Source: Sipunculus nudus (Eukaryota > Annelida > Sipuncula > Golfingiida > Sipunculidae). From it: DNA of 64,000 bases. Within the stretch, counting starts at the first letter, position 1. Each line of letters opens with the position of its first letter. Under the pieces are notes generated by a model. That model had not been told where the DNA came from, made no database searches, and saw nothing but the letters and a program-made list of their open reading frames with translations. The position numbers were made by a program, and so were the translations under genes. Below, one piece after another: positions 26,067 through 38,429 of the stretch. The DNA lies in NCBI GenBank assembly GCA_026874595.1, contig CM049309.1, positions 16,880,576 to 16,944,575 of the forward strand, given 5' to 3'.

Positions 26067-26739
26067 GTGAGTATTGTACAAACATAACCACGCTATATAA
26101 AGCCGTTCTATTCTTTAAAGAAGATAAATCTAGTTGGGTAATATTACTAACATGCGATGCTGTCACGAAACGCTTGAGATCTACGAAATTATTCATTCAC
26201 CAAACCTCTTGGGGCCCCAGGTGCTCAACTAGCCAACTGATGCACGGGTGTAGTATATCTGTGCGTAGGACGCAAGCAATCTGTTGTTTACACAAACACA
26301 ACCAGCAGCACCTCCCGATCACCTACGTCGATACAATTTAATACAATTTATTGGCTCTTGACAATAAAAGCTTGCATGGTTCATACAAACGCACTTTAAA
26401 ACGACGAAATAGCCGTCGAAAATGACGAAGTATAATACCAAAGCTATATATCCTGTTGCCACGCAAGATTATGAATATAGCGTTCAGGGTGAAATTTCTT
26501 GACTAATATTTCAGATACAAGGTTCACTAGAGCATATGAACTAAATAAGATGAAAAAACACGCACGTGACCGATACAGCAGATTTTATTGAAACTAGAGA
26601 AAGCTTCTTTAATTAATCAATAGATGGTTAATAGGAGATGGTGGGTTTTTTTTTTTATCTTTATCTTGATTAGGATTACAATTTTTTGAGGTTAGACTTC
26701 CTTTGTTCCTATTGTACAAAACCATAGATTACAATTTGG

Positions 26740-27130
26740 TTTTCTGTCTCCTTCCTTTTGTGCTAGATCTCCAAAACGTTTTTAAAAAACAAACCTTTGG
26801 GAACGGTATAAATCATAAGTGACTGATTTGCATTTGATATTTATTTTGACCTTGACCTCACTTCCAAGGTCGTACTCTCCGTAGCCGATCCCTCAGGATC
26901 GTTTGGTTCTGTCCCCGGGTGGCTCCAGTTTCCAGTACCGCTGGATTTCAAAAACCGACCTTTTTGTACAATATTAATCATAAAGGAGATTGTACCTGAT
27001 ATTTATTTTTTACCGTGACCATGATTTAAGGGCAGTACACTCTACTTGCCAGGCTCGGTTCTGTCTCGGTTTTCGCTAGCTCTCCACAACAGTCACAGGT
27101 AATTCATTTTAACCTGATGTTTATTTTCAG
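26740..27130 (+). repeat. ~170-bp degenerate tandem repeat of a dispersed family
   Basis: Two full units and a partial third share TGATATTTATTTTGACC-like and CGGTTCTGTCYCGGKT-like phrases, at about 26790-26925, 26940-27085 and 27105-27135. The same family occurs singly at 33845-33930 and, inverted, at 35985-36110. No coding frame is conserved. Confidence 0.65.
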
Positions 27131-27473
27131 AACCCCTATTAATGCTCACTTACCGGAAACGCGAACACACGGGACACGTTAACTTCGTGGTGCGGGGTGT
27201 TCAAACGAGACCTGAACCGGTGGTTGGTCTACAATGTGCGCCGCATGAAGCAAGACCTTCTATGCACTAACTTATTTTTGGTCCCTAATTCGCGGTTCAT
27301 TCGTGAATAGGTGCCCGTACATTTGTGAATATTCCATAATGACGCTGGATCAACACCAAATCAAATCGATTCTTCTTTTGCCCATTCCCGAAATGTCCAG
27401 AAAATTACACGAGATCCCGTTTATGATTTCGTGAGTTCTATTGTGAACAAATACACACAATAAAGGGAATGAT

Positions 27474-27932
27474 CGCATTCCCTCATGACGGAGGCAATGA
27501 AAACTAACACTATATAGATAATTTGGATATAAATTCTATCTATAAACCACAGCCGAATACCGTTCATCTAAGAGATGACAATTGCCTACAAGACCATCCA
27601 AAGACTAAAATTTATACTCCACCCCACTCACCGGCAATTTATAAAATAAAGAGAGGCAGTTGGCCTTTCCGGTATCACCAAGACAACACGCCTAACTGGC
27701 AAGGAATCCAAAATTGTAGGAGGATACCCCCCCCCCCCACACACACACACACCAAGATATTCCTTCAGAGAACATTAATTAAGGGAGCGGGCCGCTGGCT
27801 CCTGGCAAGTTAGTTGCCCTATGGGCAGTTGTCATGTAATCAATACTCTAATAACATCTATACCTAGGACATACTTCATATCACTTCTAATATGCCGACA
27901 CAAATGATGAAATGTTGTCGAACTTGGTTATG
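27474..27932 (+). repeat. TA-tailed dispersed element, copy 2
   Basis: Counterpart of 25170-25597 in the same orientation. It contains an extra poly-C/CACA insertion at ~27728-27752. It ends in the TA tract at 27933-27982, the same arrangement as copy 1. The CATAA/GTGAACAAATACACAC phrase just upstream (~27437) also occurs at ~5797, so the element may extend further 5'. Confidence 0.8.

Positions 27933-27982
<50 letters not shown>
27933..27982. repeat. (TA)n tail of TA-tailed element, copy 2
   Basis: About 50 nt of pure TA following the second copy of the element. Confidence 0.95.
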
Positions 27983-27985
<3 letters not shown>

Positions 27986-27999
27986 GCTGGTGAGCGCCT

Positions 28000-30900
28000 T
28001 AATTGAGTGGTATTGTATTTTGAACTAGATATGTAGTCAAAGACTTATTGTCAGAACAAACGCGGGCCCTATACCATTGAGTTTCCCAGTATCACAACCG
28101 TATGTAATCCCCTGAATTAAAATTTATTATGACCCATTTATTTTGATTCTTTTATATTTTCTTACAAAAAAAAAACCTATTGAATCAAAATCTCTTTATA
28201 CCTCTTTTTTGCGTAAAATTGCTAACAGACAGTCTACATAGTAATAAAAACATAATGGATCTTCGCCATCAGGCAAAGTTAAAATTAATATATACTGTAT
28301 TTGGAACTAATATATGTTTTCTTAACGTAGTGTGGGAATGCTCAAACCCATGCATAGTTTTCTCATTTCGTAATGTTAACGCTATACTTTAGGTGAATTG
28401 TACCGATGAATTATGGTAAATGTGCATACAGAAGTAAGTGTTTTAAAATCTGTGATCTGATAATTATACCAGTTAACCATGGGTCGTTTCAAAAGACGAT
28501 CAAATACGAACGGCAGATCAGCACTTGATGTACCATCTGCTAGCACTCGTGCGTCCGTGATTACCAGTGATAGCTCGGCTGAAAGATCAAAGAATATTTA
28601 TATGCCACTTGAATATTGATTTCTGCGAGAAAGTTTTCAATGTTCATCCAGAGTGGGCGCACCACTCATATACATCGTGTCATATACATTTAAGGAAGAC
28701 CAGTAATATATATACGAAACTGAAATACCATCTTGAACGTCAGTTAGTCAGACGAACGCTGCTATTCTCCAGGCATGCCACCCTACACACCTGTCCCTCA
28801 CTCAGAAGGTTTGTGTTTTTGCAAAGAAATCAATAATGTATATGCGCGGAGGTTGAACCAGGCAGTGTTGTTTGGCGGCTCTTTCTCTGTCGAGGCTTTG
28901 TTCGGCCCCCTTTCAAACTTCTCTCAGTCATATGCTTACGTCTCTTAATCAAATATTAAAGGCTCAACACCAACATATTTCCCGAAAAAAATTTACCAGA
29001 GTAGATTATCATATCATTTATATCATAAAGACTTGTACAATAATGTTTCTTTTTTTTTTTTTTTTTTGCTTTCTGGTATCGGTTATTTAACATTTAGAAG
29101 GTAAAAATAAATTATATTCATAATTAATATATCGTTTGATTAATTAATTTGGGTGGAATATGAACGGAACGTTTGTCCTCTGGAGCTATTGTTTGGCCAA
29201 ATTTAATCAAATAATCGTGGAGGAAATCTTGGTTCCTTCCTGCTATTAAAACGTTCATAGATTGAGACAAGTACAGGAATTTATTTTCAACTGTATACAA
29301 TTTTGGAATATGGAAAACTGTTACGTTCAATATGAATTGAAAAAAAAATTGCTTTCCTCGATATGACAACTTTAAAACATATTGAATAAATATTATTTTA
29401 ACTGTAAATATTTTAAATATAAATATTTCAAAATAAATAGTCTTCATAGTTACAATTTATATTCGAAAAGCCCGCTGACCCAATGGTCCCGGCAAAGACA
29501 TGATGGAAACTTTATTCTGTAACTAATTACCGTAGTGTAACGCGTGGCAGTTGTCCGACTCGTGGGTATCAGATAGACTAAGAGTAACATCTCGGTAAGT
29601 TATGTTGTGGGTTCTAGGAATATCTCTATATCGAATTCCTCAGGACAGATCACTCCCCCTTTCCACCATTTCCAAAGTAGGTTAAATCCCAAGGGCTGTA
29701 AGGCCCCAAGCACTCACCTGATCTGCCGCCCTTATTTTGAACTCGCATGGTTTTATATTTAATGTGTACGCTGTGTTTCGCTAACAGTAAACACAATATT
29801 AACCATGAGCTTATGCATTATTAACACATATATGCTTTTGCATTCGTGCAGCTTATTATAATGGGATGCGGGTGATATGTTTCATGACCGAGTTCACATT
29901 TATTACAGTTCCATTAAGTTTCAATTTTTTTTGTCAGGGGCCGGGGGGGGGGGGGGGGCAGGCCCCGTCTTTTTCGACAAAAAGATCTGGGAAAAAAGAT
30001 ATTAGATGAATACCACTAAAAAGCGCTTGATTTTGCGTCTTCCGTCTGCCATCTTTTCCTTCACTATAATTTTTCATACGAGAGTTATGCCATTGTGTAA
30101 AGTCTATACAGGCACCTCGGCACACTTATTTAGATGTGCCAGTTTGCTGAAACCCCCTCCACCCATACCCAATTTTTTTAATCCTGTACCCGCCCCTGGT
30201 TGTTCCTGTGGATGCTCGGATTGTTGGTTGTTTGGTTAGTTTATAGGGCGATTTGTTGGTTTTATAGATGGTTTGTCTGTTAGCAACTTTACTTAAAATT
30301 CATGAACTCGTTGAGATATGTATCTGTAGGTGGTTTAGGGAAACAACAAGAAATATTCTGTTAAATCTTCGAGGTAATGTGGACCACTGTGTGTTTTTAA
30401 GGATGCCTTTACCTTCGCAGCTTATGTGTTCACTAATAGTAGTGACCGTAATGGCGAGTAGAACTAACCTGTGATCCAACCAAGGACTCGGTGAACAATG
30501 TCACACATTTTCTATGTAGGATACATCATGTGTTTATATGTATATGTGGTCTCATACGACTTGTTTTGAAAAATTTACACGACGTTTTGCTCCAGCTAGC
30601 AAGGGAATAAACGTTCTGAGGTGGAATGACCTTTAAATAATTTTACATGATAGATATAGGAATGATTATCGTAATCTATAGCGTTCATTTTGATGAAGAT
30701 CAGTTTACTGAGTGCTGAGTTGCTCTGTTTAGTGGATTGGACATAGACATCTGAAGTGTAAACAAAGAATAAATGAGTAGTTTTTTTTTTTTTCAAATAC
30801 AGAATATTTGCCCAGCCTATTAGTAACCTGTTTTAAACTCTTTTTATCTACATCATTAGTATGTAAGCAGGGTAAGCCAGAACTTACATACGTTCTTCAA

Positions 30901-32560
30901 ATAAGGCAGGTAAATAGCTGATTTGAATGTTTACCACTCGTTGTATTGTTACAACACAAATCCTGCAATCAATCAGGTAATCTCGTTTACTCTGTCACTC
31001 ATGAATGAACTTGGTCACTTGGGCATCCGTCACTCGTTTCAGTTGATAAACCCATGCAACACTGTTTAAAATATAGTTCGTCTCATTCATGGCTGTTGCA
31101 CGGTGTATATTGGACAAACTGGTTAGATGGAAATTGACAAGCAATACAGCAATAGAACAAGACTGAAAATGTTCCATTTTTAAACAGTTGCATTCTGTTG
31201 TCAAATTTCAATCGGGCATTTGCATTTTTTGTTACGGTTTACTGCAATCTGGGAGTAGCTTTACAAACTGAACAAATTCAGATATTCATACGCGTGGGTA
31301 AAGCCGTTTAAGCTGGTTCAGTTGGAGTTGATACTGTTCGAATAAAAAAAATCTCAGTCGTTCCGAGCAGTGTTGATTCAACATGAGTTTGTCCATGTTT
31401 TTGTTGGAACGTCAAGTAGCTCTGATTACAGCGTAGTGCTCTGTATTTATGAATATTTAACGCATTATATGGACACGTTTTTACATTAATGTCTATGCTG
31501 TCTTGTGTCCCATCGCCCGAGGTACCACGACATGTTGCCTAGCAACGATGACGCTTATCTTAATTTTGAAGTAGCTCAATCGAAAAGGGCCCCTTTGGCT
31601 TGCCTTTGTGTAGGAAATGGTGGTTGGCTTCCCCATTTTCTCACCACGTGTTACTAAGCTAATACTGCTCTACAAGGTTGGCAGTCGGAAGAAAGCTTTC
31701 CCTGGGAAAGTGAGAAGGGCAACAGTTTAGTTTAATAATGGATGACTCATGTATGCACGCCAAGTGCTACAATTGCTAACGTTTGTTCTGTGCCGTTTCC
31801 AAGTCACATGCCGCCCTGACGAGATCAAATATGGTTCACGTTTTAGTGAAACGAATAGTCTTAAATGTGTGTTTAACAGTTCTTCTATATAAAGCCTAGA
31901 GCATGCACCAGGGCTGGATCCACCAGTTGTGAAAATAGGGGAGGGTGTGTAGGGGCTTGTTAATTAATGTACTTCATTTGGTTTGCAAGCATTAGTGTCA
32001 CTTTTATGTCCTTCAGTATAAGATGTGAAAGGGCTCAAGGCGTTATGAATAGATAGGATCATATAGGAGAGGTGGCATATGATGCCCATAAAAGGAATAC
32101 GATCTGTTTTTGACTTGTCTAACAAGGTTTATGAATGACATCATTAATTATTCACACTAAAAAGCCCGAACCATTTAGGGAGTGTAAGTTGGCATATGAC
32201 GACCAGGATTATTTACAAATTGCCGAGTCAGATTAAAGACATTGCACTTCGCATGAGTAGGCTCAACTAGGATTAATGACTCTGGTAAGTTAATATGTCT
32301 AAATTATACACAATAAAATTAAGGTACAACTTTTTTCTGACTGTAAAATGTCTCTCAATGAAATAAAAAAAAAATCCTCACTTTATATTCCAATATGGCC
32401 ACCAGATGGCGCTAATTCAGAGCAAATGTATAAACCATGGATGATAGAAAGCTTAAGAATAGTTTTTAATTTAATTCATTTTCAGCTGCAGTTTCAGTTA
32501 TAATTATATGTTATATTCTTGTCGTTAAATCTGTGTAAGTATGATAAGAGTAGAAGTTTC
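28000..32560. other. Non-coding stretch, no recognised gene
   Basis: The open frames here are short and AT-driven. At 28479-28620 an ATG opens a 46-codon frame rich in Ser/Arg. A different frame then stays open to 28836 with a Cys/His-rich start. This may be a frameshifted protein relic, but no family is recognised. A poly-T run lies at ~29049-29068 and a poly-G run at 29943-29958. Confidence 0.35.
29943..29958. repeat. Poly-G run
   Basis: Sixteen consecutive G residues flanked by CAGGGGCC and CAGGCCCC, so the run sits between short inverted GGGGCC/GGCCCC-type arms. Confidence 0.9.
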
Positions 32561-32564
32561 AAAT

Positions 32565-32950
32565 AACGAAATTTTCCAGATAGTCAGACCTATGATGGGT
32601 AGAAAACGTTTTCAAATGACGAACATTCCTCCAAATAGCATGTTCTATGATCTGTAGTTCCTTTTTCAATGACTAACATTTCTCACAATAGTCAGCCCAA
32701 TGATCTGTATTTACTTTTCAGATGACGAGCAATTCTCACAACAGTCAGCCCAATCATCCTTAGTTACTTTCTCGCATGACGAACATATCTCCTTATAGTC
32801 AGCCTTTTGAAACGTAGTTACTTTTTCAAATGACGAACATGTTCCACAGTATCAGCCTAGTGATCTATGGTTACTTTTCAAATGATGAACATTTCTCACA
32901 GTAGTCAGCCCAATTATCTATATATACGTTCCCAATGACGAACAAATCAT
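32565..32950 (+). repeat. ~54-bp minisatellite, about seven units
   Basis: TAGTCAGCCCAATGATC-type phrases recur at ~32581, 32635, 32689, 32742, 32796, 32848 and 32902. Each is followed by TACTTTTTCAAATGACGAAC-like sequence. The step is 52-54 bp with divergence between units. No frame is conserved. Confidence 0.8.
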
Positions 32951-33844
32951 GTCAAACACGGTATTAACTTTTCTCCTTTCAGATTCTAATATTGAAAATT
33001 CCTAATTATAACACAGGACGTAGTATAATGGAATGAAGTTTTTTTGTGGATTTCAGCTGGTTTGTACACATAGGGCTCGATATTACTGTAGAAAGCAAAG
33101 GGAATGCATTATTTCTATGTGGTATTTTAACTATCCATGCCCTTAAAAAAATGTTCGTAACTGCTCGTTTTGAGTACAGACTAAAACGTGGATGCCGCAA
33201 GGCGTATGTCGAAATTAATAGGTCACCACACTTATCCCCAGATTATAACATCATAGTTGGATTACCGTGTAAGGAGAATGATGCAGAAAGCATTTATGCT
33301 CAAACACGGAAAGAAAAATATTCGTCATGCAGAATGTGGCGAACATTTAAAAAAAATAGAATATGTCTGACATTTTAATAATTTTTATTCCAGGCAAATT
33401 TGTAACATATGAAATTTGAATTTTCCCATAAACGGGTACAAGTATTCAAAATTTTACACAGGTAATAAGAATTTGCTACTCAGATATGAAACTTTGACCG
33501 TACATTCAATAACATTTGGTCTTTGCTTTCGCGCAGATTACAGTTTCGACATAGATGGTGACTTCAAGGTGTAAATAATTCCATGTTTGACTTTACTTTA
33601 AAGTAAATCAGGGTCTGTTAAATAGATATGTATGATAACCCCCCCCCCCCCTACCTGTAATGGGAAGTTTACTATGGTTGATGATTTTATTTCTATATCC
33701 ATATTTAGGTATATTTTATAATGGGCTAGCCTTTTTAGGTCCTCCCGAAGGCAAATCTTGATTTTGTCTTTTATTTAATCTTTCCTCTTCCATGCATTTT
33801 CTATTTGCGCTACATCTCCAATTTTACTTATTTACAAGAGCTGA

Positions 33845-33975
33845 ATATCGGGCGCAATATTGATAATAGGACACAAATTCCCAACTGATATTTAAGTTTG
33901 ACCTTCAAGATCCCATTATCGCTCAGTTGCGGGCGTGTGTTTTTGTGTGTGTGTGTTGGGGGGGGGGGGGGAGCG
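33845..33975 (+). repeat. Dispersed repeat of the 26.7 kb family, with poly-G tail
   Basis: Contains CTGATATTTAAGTTTGACC and then TTATCGCTCAGTTGCGGGC. The latter is shared, inverted, with 35985-36005. A GT-rich stretch and a poly-G run (~33958-33971) follow. This is a truncated copy. Confidence 0.55.
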
Positions 33976-35365
33976 GTCGGAAATCTATAGTTAACATATA
34001 AGCGGCAGAACTGTGATGGCCGGCAGGTGTACACTGTGGCATTTGTCCATGTAGCAGATCAGACCGAATTCTAGATCAGACAGGCCGTCTTTTGGCAAAT
34101 TAATGGTGTGACCTTTAAATCTCACGTTACTGAACGGAAATGAAGTCAACTATTTCTGTGCATCCGTTTAATTCTGTTTCAACATCAGCTTGGTAAAACA
34201 ATGCAGTTTATACAATGTTAAATCGTGTAAAATACATTGAAAAATGACAAGATAATAAAAGTGGCTTACAACAAAATGATACAGCAAGATGTAATATTAA
34301 ACATTTAAATATGTAAACATGATATACAATGTAATTTTTGGTGCACCTACAGGAAGGGAAGATCAAGGAAAAACAGCAGAATACAGAATTAAATGTAAAA
34401 TACGACATATAAAGTAGCATTAAGACACAAAGGCTTTTAAACCTATCAGGTGTTATTTTTTTAAACCTTTAAGAAGTACTCCATGAGAGTCATTTAATGT
34501 GTTCCACAATTTTGTGATCACAAAATATATTGGAAATCCGGATCATTTCCAAATGCCAATGGGTTGTTCCTTGGGTGTTATTTTTACCGAAACCCACTTT
34601 TAGAAAATACGTACAAAACGTGTTAATTAAAGTGACTTACATGCAAAACAGCCAAATTACAAACAACCAAAGTAAGAAAATGACGCTCAAACCACGATAC
34701 CTCGCCGCTGGTGCATGGAGCTAAAAAAAAATAATATTTACTAAGTATAGGTGTTATCTCTGATTTAAATTTAGCAAAGAATTAAGTACCTTGAAGGATC
34801 AACACTTTTTTAAAGTAGAAAGCAGTAACAGGGTAAAAAGTTTCAAACTAGGTTTTATCTGAAAATTTAATTATACGTCTTAACCAGGTATATCGACATT
34901 TTCTTAGGTTATCTCTAAGTCACCTCGATGTTTATTTATTTACTTGACTTACTTTATTTATTCGACTACGCTTCTTTTCTCAGCATTGATACAGATGATA
35001 ACTAAGCGATAACTAAAACATAAATTCTGATTTAGAGAAATCTTAAGATGCAATTTTTTACAAAACCAAATATAACAGGAACTAATTTCTACAAAATCTA
35101 CGTTTTATTATATCAAATGTTGAACCACATTCTATAACAAAGTTATCCTATGAAATCTATATCCGAAAATCAGACTGAAACATTAATTTGGTTCCTATCG
35201 TTTATCCAGGGGTTTGGTCATAAAGTTGCTTCCTATCTAGTAATAATTTCCTTTCTTTGTGTAAAGGATTCAGTCTGCTTTAATTTCCGGCCTGAACTAA
35301 AGGGTTTATCGGCTCTTGTGTTTAAGGTACCATCGTGTTAAACTTAGGGTGAAATATACAAATCC

Positions 35366-35404
35366 AACCTAACCTAGCCTAACCTAGCCTAACCTAACCT
35401 AACC
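35366..35404. repeat. (CCTAA)n pentamer tract
   Basis: Seven to eight consecutive CCTAA/CCTAG units. The other strand reads TTAGG/CTAGG. TTAGG is the arthropod-type telomeric unit, while most other animals use TTAGGG. At this size an interstitial microsatellite is likelier than a telomere relic. Confidence 0.85.
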
Positions 35405-35738
35405 GAAAATAATTAAATATGATTTATAATAATGGTTTTTCCTCTACCTAATAACACACAATTTTTCAGCTTTCCATATTTATTTGTTTATTGGCCTCCT
35501 TGATTTTTATGTTGTACACAGCCGATGCTTTTGTATCTGCCTTTAGAAATCATGTCGTATGAAACTAAAATTGATTAAGCTTTGTGTTATTTATGTGTGC
35601 CATTTTTTATTCATTATTTTTCTATTTTTCTTGTTTCGTTTTTCGTTTTATCCTTTATTTTGTCTTTTTTTTGTACATATAAAATGAAAAAAGAGAACCC
35701 TCGCTCAATATTTTAGCCCAAGAGTCAGTAAAACATTT

Positions 35739-35780
35739 TTTTTGTGTGGCCTTACTAGTTTTTGTGTGGCCTTACTAGTG
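35739..35780 (+). repeat. 20-bp tandem duplication
   Basis: GTGTGGCCTTACTAG occurs at 35744 and again at 35764, each preceded by a T run. This is a perfect local duplication, suggesting a recent event or a collapsed or duplicated read artefact. Confidence 0.85.
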
Positions 35781-35965
35781 GACACTGTATACATGTAATA
35801 CATGTTGGAACATGACGGATAATCACGTGGGAGGATAAGATAATTAATGATTGACCAAGTATACATCTTGGATAGAAATTGAAAAAATATCATTATTGAA
35901 TCATTTTGTTTTCAGTTATATGTTCGTATTTAGATGTATACCATGGCGAAGCGATCACCGGAAGT

Positions 35966-36110
35966 CCCCCCCCCCCCCCCGGAGGCCCGCAACTGAGCGA
36001 TAATCGGTGATCGGCTATGGAGTGTACCTTGGAAATAAGTTAAAAAATAAATATCCTATGATTTAGGAATATTATTGTGTCCAAATCTCTGCTTTGAAAA
36101 TCAGCATTAT
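35966..36110 (-). repeat. Dispersed repeat of the 26.7 kb family, inverted, with poly-C
   Basis: On the - strand it reads GATATTTATTTTTTAAC and continues through CCAAGGTACACTCCATAGCC, matching ~26839-26890. It then continues into ATTATCGCTCAGTTGCGGGC as at 33.9 kb. It ends at a C15 run (35966-35980), which is poly-G in element orientation. Two of the three copies therefore share a G-run terminus. Confidence 0.65.
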
Positions 36111-36141
36111 GAAAAATTTAGCGGAACCATGGCTAATGGCA

Positions 36142-36142
36142 G

Positions 36143-36174
<32 letters not shown>

Positions 36175-36185
36175 GTGTGTGTTAA
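36142..36185. repeat. (GA)n-(GT)n microsatellite
   Basis: About 28 nt of GA repeats followed by a short GT run. Confidence 0.9.
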
Positions 36186-37721
36186 AAAAGTTAAATCGAT
36201 GGTTTTGCTCAATGGGGGACCTTAGTAGGTTCACCCAGAAAATAATATACCAAATAGGAATATAAAAATAAAATGATCAACCTCTATTAGCCTTCAAGGT
36301 GGAGGGGGAGGGGGCTTAACAGTCAATTAATCTTTCATACGATTCTGCATACATTTAACGAATTTGTAGTGTCTCCATTCACGAACTGGAAAAAGAGACT
36401 CGGGCTAAAAGGCACGATCTGGACAAGAACCTATAAAAGCAAATACCACCACTTAAGGGGGGGGGTGCTTTACCAATTTTTCAGGACCTTTCTTATGATA
36501 ACAGCCGGCAAAGCCTGAATCTCTGGCACTATTTCGGAGGGATCCGTCCAGAAATTTTTGAACATCTAGATTAAATGTTTAAAAAGAAGTTGTAAATGAA
36601 ATCTTCAAAATGCCGAGAATCTTAATCTCCCCTCAGATATGTAAGTTGAGACAGCCCATGCATGGACATACACGTAGAACTAATGAGAAGTGTTCATAAA
36701 TTCAGAGGAATGCAGTATTGTTTCCTTATTGGTCATATTTATACTGTAAGATAGTTTTCATATTCAGGCATTAAGTGTTGGACCACCGACTGATCTGGTG
36801 GCTTCATTAATTCCTGCTCAGACAGCTGAAGCCGTGACTTACATCAAACATTAAGGCAGCTCGGATGGCTATATTACCATGAGTTAATGGATTTTCTGGC
36901 CGGGTCTTACGTTCCTGGCAAGCATCACCTGAACAAGCCCCAATATGTTTCCTGCCAAACTTTTACATATCTTCCATATCCAGGCAGTATGGGGCGTTAT
37001 AACGTCTGTTATTCGTTTGGTCGTGAGTCAGCAGATATTGACTAAAACGCGGAAGGAAGCGGATCTGGAATAGACTTGTATTCTGCTCTTCATGAATGGG
37101 AATTTTCAACAGGCTTGGTATATGATTAGTGTATCCCTGTGTCCTCCGGGTTCAGCTTGTTATCTCCGCCCTGACCAAGGTCTGAAGTTGTTTTAGGGAG
37201 TCCACGCAGTGCAGTAGCTAAGGGCAAAAGCCCCTTGCTTGTTAAGATACGCCATTCGTACATACAACAGACGTTTCTATCGAAAACCATCAGTAGTACG
37301 GCTGCGGTGTAGTAGATTCGTTGTCTTGTCTAATCGATAGCCACATGAAGGGCGCGCTCAAGTCGCGGCTACCCCATTCACTTTCCACCTATACTGATGT
37401 ATGATAGCACCCAAAGGAGTTCGTGGATACCATCCTTTGCTTTGACTGACAGAAAGGTAAACAGGAAGTTCTCACAGCAGCGTACTTTCCTGTGCTGCAA
37501 CATACGGCAATCTGTTCCTTGTAAGGTCCAGCAACAATCAACATTTAACCTCAAACACCAATCGGTTTCTTGGATTATTAGGTTTATTTCGAAATACAGT
37601 AACCGGGCTGCCTTAAATTAAGGATTGTATTATATAGTTGGAGTACAGCTAATGCCGACCTTGTGTGGGATAAAACATTATGAGCAAGGTAGGCCATGCA
37701 GAGTTGTCCAGTTATATATTA

Positions 37722-38428
37722 TGTTACAGGTGCTCTTTTTATTATGGGACACGGGTGTAACTCCTGTTGTGGCACTTGTGTCTGGCCGAGAATTACATTC
37801 TATGTTTAATCCGTACTGGTTGAACTCTTGTTGTCGTGCTGGCTTGGGGCGAGATCACGTGTACACCATGGTGTGTAGAGGCACGGCGATGTTTTCTAGA
37901 GAATTCCTGAAACGCGTGTTTACTGTTGAGTAAGTCCTTATAGACTGTTCGAGAAGTGGAAAATTCTCGGCTTGGGGTGTGAAGGTATATAAAGGGACTT
38001 TGTTTTAGAACGGAAGAGCAGAGAGAGGAGAGCAGCAGAGCAGATTCCAGCGGACGCAGAAGCGAGTGTCAGGACCTTATCCGACAAATGCGGCAATTAC
38101 AGATTTTCAAAGACTTTCTCCTGGATTTTATGCGTTTAGACATCAGTTTACTATCTGGGTTGTTGCAAGAACTTTCCACTGGACTGTCATTCTCCGAGAG
38201 TTTACATTTAAAGGACTTATCGTTGTGATGGTGTTGGTATCCAGGCACTGTGCACATTATATTTCTATGTGATTGTATTGACTTGTTGCTATACCGCTGT
38301 TTTTCTGTATAATTGTATTGATTTAGTGTATTGTATTGTTTTAGGAATAATTTATGGTTATTTGTTAACAAAAAAACACTGACTTTTTTATTCATTCCCC
38401 TAGACATTTCACGCTGCCTAGTGTTACA
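37722..38428 (+). mobile_element. Candidate solo LTR or LTR-like block
   Basis: The block could run from TGTTACAGG (37722), or from TGTAACTCC (37756), to the terminal GTTACA at 38423-38428. The TGTAAC/GTTACA pair forms matching inverted ends. Inside are a TATA box (TATATAAA, 37986-37993) and a downstream purine-rich leader at ~38010-38070. No 5-bp target duplication is found at either boundary choice, and no internal retroelement coding lies next to it. It could instead be a cellular promoter, about 2 kb upstream of the start-codon exon. Confidence 0.38.
37986..37993 (+). promoter_or_regulatory. TATA box candidate
   Basis: TATATAAA followed by AGGGAC, in a GC-richer setting. The expected transcription start is ~25-30 nt downstream. 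It belongs either to the LTR-like block or to an unrecognised host promoter. The sequence alone does not decide. Confidence 0.4.
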
Positions 38429-38429
38429 A

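Noticed and set aside
33046-33378. 110-codon plus-strand frame
   Set aside because: The length is achievable by chance in 64 kb. There is no recognisable motif, and neighbouring sequence shows no exon signals.
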